Assembly: GCF_013393385.1 (NCBI RefSeq)
Contig: NZ_AP023239.1
Span: 4,402,001-4,466,000, forward strand
Direction: 5' to 3'
DNA from: Paenibacillus sp. URB8-2
Lineage (GTDB): Bacteria > Bacillota > Bacilli > Paenibacillales > Paenibacillaceae
Length of the DNA stretch: 64,000 bases
The number at the start of each line of letters is the position of its first letter. The stretch's first letter is position 1. The notes beneath the pieces were generated by a model. The model did not search any database and had not been told where the DNA came from. It was given only the letters and a program-made list of their open reading frames with translations. This document shows positions 43,344 through 51,011 of this stretch, piece after piece. Both the position numbers and the translations under genes were made by a program.

Positions 43344-44129
43344 TTGAATCAATTTATCCATAATCGAAAAAAAGTATATATAAGCATAATTTTTGCTATA
43401 TTAAGTATATGTATGTTTTTCTTGATTTACAAAGACGCAAAAATTGCTGGACGTCTGAATGAAAATGTTAATTATTTATATTGGTTATCACCTAATCTCG
43501 TGATTATTCAAACAGTAAATCATATGTTGATTTTTTTAAGTATTTTATCATTTGTCATCGGTATTATTATTACAGACGTAAAAATAAAATTCAGAAATAA
43601 TTTAAAGGAAATATTTATAAATTCATTCTACAACTTAGTGATAATTATTTTTGTTACTTTCTTATCTGAACTTATTATGGGGCTAAAAGTGGAAGAGTAT
43701 ACACCTTTTAATATGTTTCTGCATAGTATGACTATGTTTATATTTGCGATTTTTTTTATGAATTTTTGGGCCCTAATAGGATACGGTCTAAAATTATTAC
43801 TGAAGAGTCAAGTATCAGCATTGATTCTTGGAATTACATATCAAATTTACGAATATTTATACCTCACGAAAATGTTCCCACATATCTCCAAATTTCTTCC
43901 ATTATCATTAAGTAGAGAACTTGTAGTTAGACAATTTCCTTATTGGCACCCTCAAAATACTTGGTTAAGTGAATTGAACTCTATTGCATATTTTGCAAAT
44001 GCTACATCTATTCGTGATGGCGTTGTACCAATGGTGCGGGTAATCATTTCGTTACTTATTTATATAATTTTAATTTTTGCGGCTTCCTTAATAAATTACT
44101 CAACTTTCGCACCTGGAATATCAGCTTAA
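43344..44129 (+). CDS. Six-helix membrane protein, permease-like; 3' end altered by IS insertion
   Basis: 261 residues, very AT-rich, with about six hydrophobic helices spread over the length, reminiscent of ABC-2-type or bacteriocin-immunity permeases; no named family recognised. TTG start with AGAAGGTG upstream. The IS4-type element enters at 44099, so the last ten or so codons come from the IS. Removing the IS and one copy of TAAATTA restores a frame that continues ...I-N-Y-F-K-K-R-I-R-Q and overlaps the start of the 45649 gene. The two were thus once coupled. Confidence 0.7.
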   Translation: MNQFIHNRKKVYISIIFAILSICMFFLIYKDAKIAGRLNENVNYLYWLSPNLVIIQTVNHMLIFLSILSFVIGIIITDVKIKFRNNLKEIFINSFYNLVIIIFVTFLSELIMGLKVEEYTPFNMFLHSMTMFIFAIFFMNFWALIGYGLKLLLKSQVSALILGITYQIYEYLYLTKMFPHISKFLPLSLSRELVVRQFPYWHPQNTWLSELNSIAYFANATSIRDGVVPMVRVIISLLIYIILIFAASLINYSTFAPGISA

Positions 44130-45603
44130 TCCCTTGAGGCAGTAAGAAGAAATCCAATAAATTTGTCCGTATTGACAAAAAACACCTTGCTTGTTTGGTA
44201 TCATGGAAGTGTCGAATCAACCATGCAAACAAGAAAGGTGCGTAACTCCATGTTACAACAACATTCCAGGTCTGAACAGTCTCGCTTTTCCAAACTTTTT
44301 GTTACCCTCCAAATCGGGAAATCCTTACGAAATGCGGGGATTTCCAAGTCGTTTGGCCTTTCCAGTCTCGTAGTTTTCCAAATGGTCTTCTCCCTGGTTT
44401 TTGAAGGGAAGAACTGGTTTCGCTTGCTCGAAAGCCCTCGTGGAGCCGATCTCCCTGGAAAAGATGTCGTCTATCGTTTTTTGAATCAAGCTTCCTTTGC
44501 TTGGCGACGATTTTTGCATACCTTAAGTCTTCGAATTGTGCTCTATTTCGAGTCGCTCATTTCACCGACTCGTGTGAGAGTGTTCATCATCGACGATTCC
44601 GTGCTGAGCCGAAACCGGAGTAAAAAAGCGGAATTACTAGCACGGGTATTTGACCATTCGACGGGTACATTCACGAAAGGCTACACCATGCTGACGCTCG
44701 GCTGGTCGGACGGCTTCAGCTTCGCTCCGCTTGACTTTGTGATGCTTTCTTCGGCCAAACTGGCCAATCGAATTTGCGAAATGACTTCAAAGATTTCCAA
44801 ACGCAGCGCAGGGTACAAACGTCGGATGGAGGCCTTCTCTCGAAAGCCAGATGCCGTCGTCGCCTTGCTGGAACAGGCGTTAACGGCGGGATTCACCGCC
44901 GATTACGTGCTCATGGATAGCTGGTTTACTCAAGCTCCACTCCTTCGTCAGTTGACCGCCAAAGGCCTTTCTGTGATTGGCATGGTGAAGGAAATGAAAC
45001 AGCGGTACCTCGTTCAAGGACAGCGATTGACGCTGCGTGAAGTCTTTCAAGGCCTTCCGAAGTCGAGTTCGAAAGACATGAAAGGTTCCGTGATCGTCCA
45101 CACGACCTGCGGTCTGCCAGTGAAGCTCGTTTTTGTGCGTAATCGCAATAAACGACGGGAATGGCTTGCGATTTTAAGTACGGACGTCACCTTGGATTCT
45201 GCCGAAATCGTGCGAATTTACGGAATGCGTTGGAGCATAGAGACCTTTTTTAAAGTAACGAAAAGCTATTTAAAACTGGGAACGGAGTTTCAAGGCCGTT
45301 CATTTGACCAACTGATTAGCCATACGACCGTTGTGTTCAGCCGTTATTTGGCGATGGAATACGAACGTCGTCAAGCGAGTGATGATCGAACACTCGGAGG
45401 ACTCTTTTTTCTCTTTGCAGACGAAGTCCGCGATCTGGACTTTCAGTCGGCTCTCCGGCAACTCATGGCTTTATTTCTCGAAATGGCTCAAGCAAAGAGC
45501 CAGAAGAACAAAACGTCTGTTTTTTGTCAACTGCAGGATTGGATCTCTAGTTTACCCCGCTATATCAAGGGTTTGTTTAAAGATTTGAGCTGCGAAAGTT
45601 GAG
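44099..45603 (+). mobile_element. IS4-type insertion sequence, 1.5 kb, intact
   Basis: Perfect 13-bp terminal inverted repeats CTCAACTTTCGCA / TGCGAAAGTTGAG, flanked by the direct repeat TAAATTA (44092-44098 and 45604-45610). It contains one full transposase gene. The perfect ends and duplication suggest recent arrival. It sits inside the permease gene. Confidence 0.9.
44250..45602 (+). CDS. IS4-family transposase
   Basis: 450-residue DDE transposase: F-I-I-D-D-S-V-L-S-R with the first Asp near 120, Y-V-L-M-D-S-W-F-T-Q with the second Asp, and the IS4 Y-(2)-R-(3)-E-(6)-K signature in Y-G-M-R-W-S-I-E-T-F-F-K-V-T-K. ATG at 44250 is chosen because AAAGGTG lies 10 bases upstream. The open frame reaches back to 44163 without a site. 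The stop codon lies within the right inverted repeat. Appears intact. Confidence 0.92.
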   Translation: MLQQHSRSEQSRFSKLFVTLQIGKSLRNAGISKSFGLSSLVVFQMVFSLVFEGKNWFRLLESPRGADLPGKDVVYRFLNQASFAWRRFLHTLSLRIVLYFESLISPTRVRVFIIDDSVLSRNRSKKAELLARVFDHSTGTFTKGYTMLTLGWSDGFSFAPLDFVMLSSAKLANRICEMTSKISKRSAGYKRRMEAFSRKPDAVVALLEQALTAGFTADYVLMDSWFTQAPLLRQLTAKGLSVIGMVKEMKQRYLVQGQRLTLREVFQGLPKSSSKDMKGSVIVHTTCGLPVKLVFVRNRNKRREWLAILSTDVTLDSAEIVRIYGMRWSIETFFKVTKSYLKLGTEFQGRSFDQLISHTTVVFSRYLAMEYERRQASDDRTLGGLFFLFADEVRDLDFQSALRQLMALFLEMAQAKSQKNKTSVFCQLQDWISSLPRYIKGLFKDLSCES

Positions 45604-45648
45604 TAAATTACTTTAAAAAAAGAATTCGACAAAAAAAAGGAGGAAATT

Positions 45649-46356
45649 ATGATACTGAAAAAAATAGATTTCTCGGAAATACCAAAACCTATAAAACATA
45701 ATATTACTAAGTTAGAACGCATATCTCTTGATGAAATCAATGTTAGCCACGAAGTTCTAATTAATTTTTTATTAAAGGAACCTCAACTTCAAATAGCTGT
45801 ATTATCATTACTGAAAAATAACAACCGATGGTTTGAAATAATATTACCTAAAGAAATGAAATTTAACGATCTCATGCTAACACCGACTTATCGAATATTA
45901 CAATGTATATTTAATGAGATAAGAGGTAGAAAAATAGAGGATTATTATCATTCTCTTTTATTGAGAACAGTAAAAGTCGATATTAGTTCTTTATTGAATA
46001 ATCTGATTATTGAGAATAAAGTGAGCTTTGATATTATCGATTTAATAAAAATGGATTTTATTCAAGAAATGTCTCCTGAGAATATAAAAGTTTACAAATT
46101 AGTTATTAATGAAAAAATGCATAAGGATAAATTGGTAAGCTATAAAGAAAATATGCTTATCAAAATAATTTACCAACAATCTAGTAGAAATAATAATATG
46201 TATTCGTTCTATATTAATGCCTTTTCAGAAAAGAGAATAGTCCAAAATGAATTACTACTGGCACTGTGTCATCTATACCAGGATGTATATGTATCGGGCT
46301 CAGGTGATCCCTGGAGAAGTCTTGAGATTTTAGTTTCTAATTATATTGGCATCTAA
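45649..46356 (+). CDS. Unknown AT-rich island protein
   Basis: 235 residues, no signal peptide or membrane helix, rich in Ile, Asn and Lys, probably all-helical. The C-terminus has a distinct S-G-S-G-D-P-W-R-S-L-E motif. No family recognised. AAAGGAGG is directly upstream of the ATG. Before the IS4 element arrived it overlapped the 3' end of the permease frame, so it was probably made together with the permease. It may be a cytoplasmic partner, processing or immunity factor of the secreted protein/permease set. Confidence 0.6.
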   Translation: MILKKIDFSEIPKPIKHNITKLERISLDEINVSHEVLINFLLKEPQLQIAVLSLLKNNNRWFEIILPKEMKFNDLMLTPTYRILQCIFNEIRGRKIEDYYHSLLLRTVKVDISSLLNNLIIENKVSFDIIDLIKMDFIQEMSPENIKVYKLVINEKMHKDKLVSYKENMLIKIIYQQSSRNNNMYSFYINAFSEKRIVQNELLLALCHLYQDVYVSGSGDPWRSLEILVSNYIGI

Positions 46357-46393
46357 TATGTAATAGCCTTTATGAAAACAATAACACAATAAT

Positions 46394-46657
46394 ATGACGA
46401 AACGAAAAATGTCATCCTCATTGAAAAGAGATAAAGGATCTACTACTGCAATATGAAATCCTAAAAAAGGGAAGAAGAAGGAGAGCATTGGGCAGACTGT
46501 TTCTATGGCAGTGGAGTGGTATCGGCTGCAGCAGAAGAGCTTGAGCGACCTGGAACACCTTCGAATCGATTTCAAGTTGGTTGAGGTGTCGAGAAATAGA
46601 ATAGAGGCTATACAAATAGTCATACTTAAATCATACTTTTTTCGAACGCGGGGTTAG
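46394..46657 (+). pseudogene. Small gene interrupted by an in-frame TGA
   Basis: From ATG 46394 the frame reads M-T-K-R-K-M-S-S-S-L-K-R-D-K-G-S-T-T-A-I, TGA (46454), then about 66 further codons including M-A-V-E-W-Y-R-L-Q-Q-K-S-L and L-E-H-L-R-I-D-F-K-L-V-E-V-S, ending at TAG 46655-46657. Codon use looks protein-like on both sides. The product would be a helical protein of 87 residues. Unknown family; the end lies within the repeat module that starts at 46624. Confidence 0.4.
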
Positions 46658-46749
46658 CGAAATAAGCCTATACTCAAAACATAGCTATTCCGAGGAGCTG
46701 CCAGATGGGCCGCTCCTTTTTTATTGCCCGAAAGGAGGCGGGTGTGAAG
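46624..46749 (+). repeat. Island module copy 2
   Basis: Homologue of 42274-42400. Here the hairpin is better formed, AGGAGC...GCTCCT followed by TTTTTTA (terminator-like), then GAAAGGAGGCGGG. It precedes a 38-codon reading frame. Confidence 0.65.
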
Positions 46750-46777
46750 TAACTATATGAGGTTTGGAGGAAAAAAG

Positions 46778-46894
46778 ATGAACAACCTATCAAAGTGGGA
46801 CACGGTTTTCACTCATCGCAGCATTGACATTCAGTCTCTATCACCGGCAAAGCCGGATCAGCTTGGATATGTAATCAAGTATCCGAAAATTTAA
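46778..46894 (+). CDS. 38-residue small protein or gene fragment
   Basis: TTTGGAGGAAAAAAG precedes the ATG, an ideal ribosome site. The product begins M-N-N-L-S-K-W-D-T-V-F and ends Y-V-I-K-Y-P-K-I. The first codons resemble the 15-codon frame of module copy 1. Unknown function; it could be the start of a once longer gene. Confidence 0.35.
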   Translation: MNNLSKWDTVFTHRSIDIQSLSPAKPDQLGYVIKYPKI

Positions 46895-46910
46895 GGGAGA
46901 GAGTTCAATT

Positions 46911-47168
46911 TTGTATAACAAGCGGGGACGAAACAGTTTACTTCTTTTGCTGGAGTGGCGCTGTTCACGGGGGATTCCCCTGATTACCCAGGCAACAGGA
47001 GCGGCGATGGAAGCCTTGCCTAATTATACCGATGATAAAGAAAAAATTACGGTGATCGATCTCAAGCTAGAAACACAGCCAGCTTTGGGATCTCCGAATG
47101 TGCCGGTCAAAATGGTCGAGTTTGGAAACCTCAAATGCCCGGCCTGCCGGAAATGGGAAAGCGAGTCG
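46911..47168 (+). pseudogene. BdbD/DsbA-like thiol-disulfide oxidoreductase fragment
   Basis: The readable part has V-P-V-K-M-V-E-F-G-N-L-K-C-P-A-C-R-K-W-E-S, a thioredoxin-fold C-P-A-C site as in BdbD. It is cut off right after this motif where the sigma-gene repeat begins at 47169. In the N-terminal membrane segment the alternative frame reads F-A-G-V-A-L-F-T-G, showing two compensating frameshifts. It is therefore a dead 5' fragment, and the open frame continuing to 47453 is antisense to the sigma copy. Confidence 0.75.
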
Positions 47169-47561
47169 TTCATTGACATGCATGCTGCTGAAATACTGCA
47201 TTTCCGCCGAAGCGGCAACTACCATTCCTCCGCCTGCGTTCACCCCGATCTTTTCCGTTCGATCCGGCAGCGCAGCGAAATCTCCCCACAAACTTGCTTT
47301 GAAAAAACGGGATTTTCGGTAGGAGAACACGGCGTTGCGGGCAATAGAGAACAGCCAGGTTTGAAAGGAAGACCCTCCCCGGTACGTTTCGATGCGGTAA
47401 TAGCATTTCACAAACACTTCCTGCGCCAGCCCATCCGCCTGCTCGCAGCTTGACGTCAAATAGTAGATATAATTCCAGACGTCGCCGCCGAAACGCTCCA
47501 TTACAGCCCGAAGCGTATCTTCGTCCATATGGTCTGCATCTTTCAGTTCATCGAAATTCAA
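47169..47561 (-). pseudogene. Truncated second copy of the ECF sigma gene (region 2 only)
   Basis: The first 131 codons of the sigma gene at 40881-41453 are repeated nearly identically, then the frame runs 34 codons into the complement of the bdbD fragment (R-L-A-F-P-F-P-A-G) to a stop at 47067. Region 4, needed for -35 recognition, is lost. The copy keeps the original start, leader and upstream region, so it may still be transcribed and could compete for core enzyme or anti-sigma factor. Confidence 0.85.
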
Positions 47562-47624
47562 AGTGTTCACCTCACTGGATTAGACGAAGTCACAGCCGCC
47601 GCGGTTCCCGTTCCCGGAAAATAA
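47169..47624 (-). repeat. Direct repeat copy 2 (sigma gene 5' part)
   Basis: Same-orientation copy of 41062-41516, separated from it by about 5.65 kb. Right of 47624 lies unique chromosomal sequence leading to the DUF1003 gene, so this copy probably retains the original left flank of the locus. Confidence 0.9.
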
Positions 47625-47709
47625 AAGCACACCCTATTCATACCATATACAAATGGAAAAGGATGGAGTAAGATGATGGCATTCTTTTTTCACCCAAGGA
47701 GGACAATCA

Positions 47710-48252
47710 ATGGCGCAGGAGAACGCAAAAACGGTCCCGCCGGAGGACGTGACCATTAATGGTTTCGATATTGAACTGAACGACAAACATAAAGGGCGCA
47801 TTGACAAGTATGTGGAGCTTTATGAAAAACGCATCGTCGCTCATCTGGAAGAGGAATACAGCAAACAGACGGGCGTCGGCGGAAAATTGGCCGACCGCAT
47901 TGCCGCTTTCGGCGGAAGCTGGAAGTTTATCACCTATTTCACTTGCTTTTTGGCGCTGTGGATTGTTTGGAACGTGCTCAGCTTTACCCGGCATTTTGAT
48001 TCGCCGCCGTTTATTCTGCTGAATCTATGCCTGTCCTTTCTGTCCGCGTTCCAGGCGCCGGTCATCATGATGAGCCAGAACCGGCAGGCTGCGCGGGACA
48101 AACATGAGGCGATCATTGACTTCGCGATCAACTACAAGGCGGAGCAGGAGATCGACGACATGCAGGGCCATCTGCACCGGATTGAAGCGGAGCTTCAGGA
48201 GCTTAAGGCCTTCCTTATGGCCGGTCAGAAGGAAAATAAAGCGTCTGAATAA
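47710..48252 (+). CDS. DUF1003 membrane protein
   Basis: 180 residues with the DUF1003 layout: soluble N-terminus, D-R-I-A-A-F-G-G-S-W-K-F-I near 58, two membrane helices (about 70-90 and 105-122), P-F-I-L-L-N-L-C-L-S and the conserved A-P-V-I-M-M-S-Q-N-R-Q-A-A-R-D, then a C-terminal coiled coil (I-D-D-M-Q-G-H-L-H-R-I-E-A-E-L). AAGGAGG precedes the ATG. Function of the family is not established. Convergent with the fabF-like gene. Confidence 0.9.
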   Translation: MAQENAKTVPPEDVTINGFDIELNDKHKGRIDKYVELYEKRIVAHLEEEYSKQTGVGGKLADRIAAFGGSWKFITYFTCFLALWIVWNVLSFTRHFDSPPFILLNLCLSFLSAFQAPVIMMSQNRQAARDKHEAIIDFAINYKAEQEIDDMQGHLHRIEAELQELKAFLMAGQKENKASE

Positions 48253-48289
48253 ACATAGCAGCATCGCTGTACTGTTGAAACGGTCTTTC

Positions 48290-49531
48290 TTATTCAGTGT
48301 ATTTGCGAATAACAATCACCGCATTATGCCCGCCGAATCCGAACGAATTGGACATTCCGATGTGGAGCTCCTGGATTCGGGCTGTCTTTGGGACATAGTC
48401 CAAATCACAGTCCGGATCGGGCCGCTCCAGATTGATCGTGGGAGGAATGACGTTGTTCTCCAAACTCTTGACCAGGGCAATCGCTTCGGCTCCGCCGGAC
48501 GCGCCGAGCATATGACCAGTCATCGACTTGTTAGCCGTAACCGGAATACGGTAAGCGTCAGCTCCAAACAGGGTCTTGATCGCTTTCGTTTCGGAGAGGT
48601 CTCCCATCTCCGTGCTGGTCGCGTGGGCGCTGATCACATCGATGTCCGCCGGTGAAAGACCGGCGGCTTGTAGCGCCAGCCTCATCGCCTGATAGGCTCC
48701 TCTTCCTTCCGGATGGGTCGCCACCATGTGATAGGCGTCGGAGCTGGCTCCGTAGCCTATCACCTCCGCGTAGATCCGCGCATCCCGGCGACGCGCATGG
48801 GTGAGTGATTCCAGGACGAGAATGCCCGCCCCCTCGCCGATCACGAATCCGTCTCTCTCCGCGTCAAACGGACGGCTGGCCCGCCGGATGTCATCATTAC
48901 GGACAGTTAGAGCATGGGCGTTGCCGAAGCTTGCGAGCGAGATTCCATTGATCGCCGCTTCTGCTCCCCCGGCCAGGATAACGTCGGCCTCGCCGAACCG
49001 GATAGTCCGAAAGGCTTCGCCGATGGCCGTATTACCGATGGAGCAAGCCGTAACCGGCGAAAGCACAGGACCCATGGCGCCATAACGAATACTGATTGAG
49101 GCTGCGGCCATATTGGAAATCATCATCGGCACCAAGGTCGGGCTCACCCGGTCCGGTCCCCGCTCCAGCAACACTTGATGTTGATCCAGCAGCGACCCGA
49201 TGCCGCCGATTCCCGACCCTACGTATACGCCAAACCGTTCCCGGTCCATACTTTCCACCTTCAATCCCGAATCGGCCAGGGCCTGATCGGCGGCTGCGAG
49301 CGCGAATTGGGTGAAGCGGTCCATACGCCGCGCTTCTTTGCGCCCGAACAAAGCTTCCGCGTCAAAATTCCGCACAACCCCGCCAAATTTAGTCTTATAG
49401 GCGGACGTATCAAAAGCATCAATTTCGGATATCCCGGATTGTCCGTTCCTCAGGTTATTCCAAAAATCCTCCACCTCGTTGCTGAGAGGCGAAACGACCC
49501 CCATCCCGCTTATGACGACTCTCTCCATCAT
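48290..49531 (-). CDS. fabF: Beta-ketoacyl-ACP synthase II-type enzyme
   Basis: 413-residue thiolase-fold condensing enzyme: V-V-I-S-G-M-G-V-V-S-P-L (5-16), Cys near 166 in V-T-A-C-S-I-G-N-T-A, His in H-A-T-S-T-E-M-G-D and His in K-S-M-T-G-H-M-L-G-A-S-G, and the C-terminal S-N-S-F-G-F-G-G-H-N. The C-H-H triad is complete. The Cys context (A-C-S-I-G) and H-A-T-S-T-E differ from housekeeping FabF, and the gene is not in a fab operon but divergent from a regulator, so it may be a specialised synthase. ATG 49531 or 49528, both after GAGGGGG. Confidence 0.85.
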   Translation of the reverse strand: MMERVVISGMGVVSPLSNEVEDFWNNLRNGQSGISEIDAFDTSAYKTKFGGVVRNFDAEALFGRKEARRMDRFTQFALAAADQALADSGLKVESMDRERFGVYVGSGIGGIGSLLDQHQVLLERGPDRVSPTLVPMMISNMAAASISIRYGAMGPVLSPVTACSIGNTAIGEAFRTIRFGEADVILAGGAEAAINGISLASFGNAHALTVRNDDIRRASRPFDAERDGFVIGEGAGILVLESLTHARRRDARIYAEVIGYGASSDAYHMVATHPEGRGAYQAMRLALQAAGLSPADIDVISAHATSTEMGDLSETKAIKTLFGADAYRIPVTANKSMTGHMLGASGGAEAIALVKSLENNVIPPTINLERPDPDCDLDYVPKTARIQELHIGMSNSFGFGGHNAVIVIRKYTE

Positions 49532-49587
49532 GAATCCCCCTCATGAATCCTCCATTTTTAAAATTCACCGTTATCATGTCATGGAAT

Positions 49588-49638
49588 TTATCCTATTACA
49601 AGTTGTTGTTTAAACTAGTATAATGAGTGCTAGGATAA
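49588..49638 (+). promoter_or_regulatory. Sigma-A promoter framed by an inverted repeat (regulator gene)
   Basis: TTACAA (49596-49601), 17 bases, TATAAT (49619-49624) form a good vegetative promoter for the MmyB-type gene. TTATCCTA (49588-49595) and TAGGATAA (49631-49638) form a perfect 8-bp inverted repeat bracketing it, a plausible autoregulatory operator in the divergent gap with fabF. Confidence 0.55.
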
Positions 49639-49659
49639 CAAATATTGGAGGGATGATTC

Positions 49660-50496
49660 ATGAATGCTGAGGCCCGGCTGGAAGCGCTGTCCGTCTTTCT
49701 GAAATCGCAGCGCGCCAAAATTTCGTCCCTGTCGGCAGGCTTGCCCGGCGGCACCCGCAGAAGAACGCCGGGGCTTAGACGCGAAGAAGTCGCTCAGCTG
49801 GCGGGGGTCAGCACAACCTGGTACACTTGGCTGGAACAGGGCCGCGATATCAAGGTATCCGTATCCGTCCTGGACAATATCTCCAAGGCTCTCCGGCTTA
49901 CCGCCGATGAGCGAAACTACTTGTACTCGCTCGCGCTGGATACGCATACCGGACCCGGGTTTCCTCCCGAGACTCATTCGGAAATCCGGCCTTCACTGCT
50001 TAAAATCATTCAGGAGCTTCAATACGCTCCGACAATTGTAACGGACCGCCGGTGCCAGATCGTGGGCTGGAATGAAGCCGCAAGACATGTGTTTCTTGAT
50101 TTCGAGCAGGTTCCCGCCGCGCAGCGCAATTTGATCCGTCTGCTGTTTTCCCGCAAAGAGCTGCAAAGGCTTGCCGTGAACTGGGAGGATTTTGTCGGAG
50201 GCTTTCTCGCCATTTTCAGAACCTATTACGGACAATACGTCGATGATGAATGGTACACTGAATTTTTGCGCGACATGAACGGAAACTACGAGGATTTCGA
50301 CCGTCTCTGGCAGCGGAGCACAGTGAACAACGCCCCAGACGTGTTAATCGAGTTTCGGCATGCCAAAGCCGGAAAAATGCTGTTCGAGCTGACCTCGATG
50401 CACGTTCACGGCAGCGCCGATTTGCGGTGCATTATCTATACTCCGGCGGCCGACGAGACCGAGAGAAAACTCATGAAGATGATGAAGAAGCTTTGA
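49660..50496 (+). CDS. XRE-type regulator with MmyB-like ligand-binding domain
   Basis: 278 residues: N-terminal helix-turn-helix (about 10-75) with the hallmark R-R-R-T-P-G-L-R-R-E-E-V-A-Q-L-A-G-V-S-T and W-L-E-Q-G-R-D, then a PAS-like MmyB/MLTR ligand-binding domain (about 105-270; A-P-T-I-V-T-D-R-R-C-Q-I-V-G-W-N-E-A-A). Family members often bind fatty-acid-like ligands and control a divergent enzyme gene. Here that would be the FabF-like synthase. GGAGGGATG upstream of the ATG. Confidence 0.9.
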   Translation: MNAEARLEALSVFLKSQRAKISSLSAGLPGGTRRRTPGLRREEVAQLAGVSTTWYTWLEQGRDIKVSVSVLDNISKALRLTADERNYLYSLALDTHTGPGFPPETHSEIRPSLLKIIQELQYAPTIVTDRRCQIVGWNEAARHVFLDFEQVPAAQRNLIRLLFSRKELQRLAVNWEDFVGGFLAIFRTYYGQYVDDEWYTEFLRDMNGNYEDFDRLWQRSTVNNAPDVLIEFRHAKAGKMLFELTSMHVHGSADLRCIIYTPAADETERKLMKMMKKL

Positions 50497-50538
50497 ATCC
50501 TAGCTTTGAATCTATATTTTGGAGGGAATGAAGTCAAT

Positions 50539-50955
50539 ATGGATTACAAGATCATCTCAGCGTTAAATGAACGTCAATTCGCTGATCTCTGCGAGCTGTA
50601 CCGTCAGGAATGGTGGACCAACACCCGAAATCCGGAAGATATAGCGGCAATGCTGGAGCATTCGGATATCGTCATTGGCATATGTGAGGACCAAACAGAT
50701 AGACTTATAGGCTTCATCCGTGTTCTTACCGATTTTGTCTATAAAGCTTTAATATTTGACGTAATTATTCATGAAGCGTATCAAGGAAAAGGCTTGGGGC
50801 GAATATTGCTGGATCAAGTGACAGCCCACCCCAAACTTCAGTCCGTACGGCACATTGAACTATATTGCAAATCGGATAAGATATCTTTTTACGAAAAATG
50901 GGGATTTACCAATCAAATCGGCGACATCCACTTCATGAGAAGAACCGCCCAATAG
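50539..50955 (+). CDS. GNAT-family N-acetyltransferase
   Basis: 138 residues with the acetyl-CoA loop Q-G-K-G-L-G-R-I-L-L (about 86-95), preceded by the beta-4 strand A-L-I-F-D-V-I-I-H and followed by I-E-L-Y-C-K and the C-terminal F-Y-E-K-W-G-F. The ATG at 50539 begins at M-D-Y-K-I-I; GGAGGG is somewhat far (12 bases). A longer frame starts at 50506 but overlaps that site. Substrate unknown. Confidence 0.82.
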   Translation: MDYKIISALNERQFADLCELYRQEWWTNTRNPEDIAAMLEHSDIVIGICEDQTDRLIGFIRVLTDFVYKALIFDVIIHEAYQGKGLGRILLDQVTAHPKLQSVRHIELYCKSDKISFYEKWGFTNQIGDIHFMRRTAQ

Positions 50956-50976
50956 ACAAGTTACACTTCCGTTAAC

Positions 50977-51000
50977 AGAAAAAAAGCCCGCGCAGCGGGC
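50977..51000 (-). terminator. Terminator of the amidohydrolase gene
   Basis: On the minus strand GCCCGC-TGC-GCGGGC is followed by seven T. It lies 12 bases past the stop at 51012. Confidence 0.85.
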
Positions 51001-51011
51001 GAATCGGCTCG

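Noticed and set aside
46911-47453. 180-codon plus-strand frame joining a C-P-A-C motif to a longer tail
   Set aside because: Only the first 86 codons are bdbD-like; the rest is antisense of the sigma copy, so it is a chimera and not a gene.
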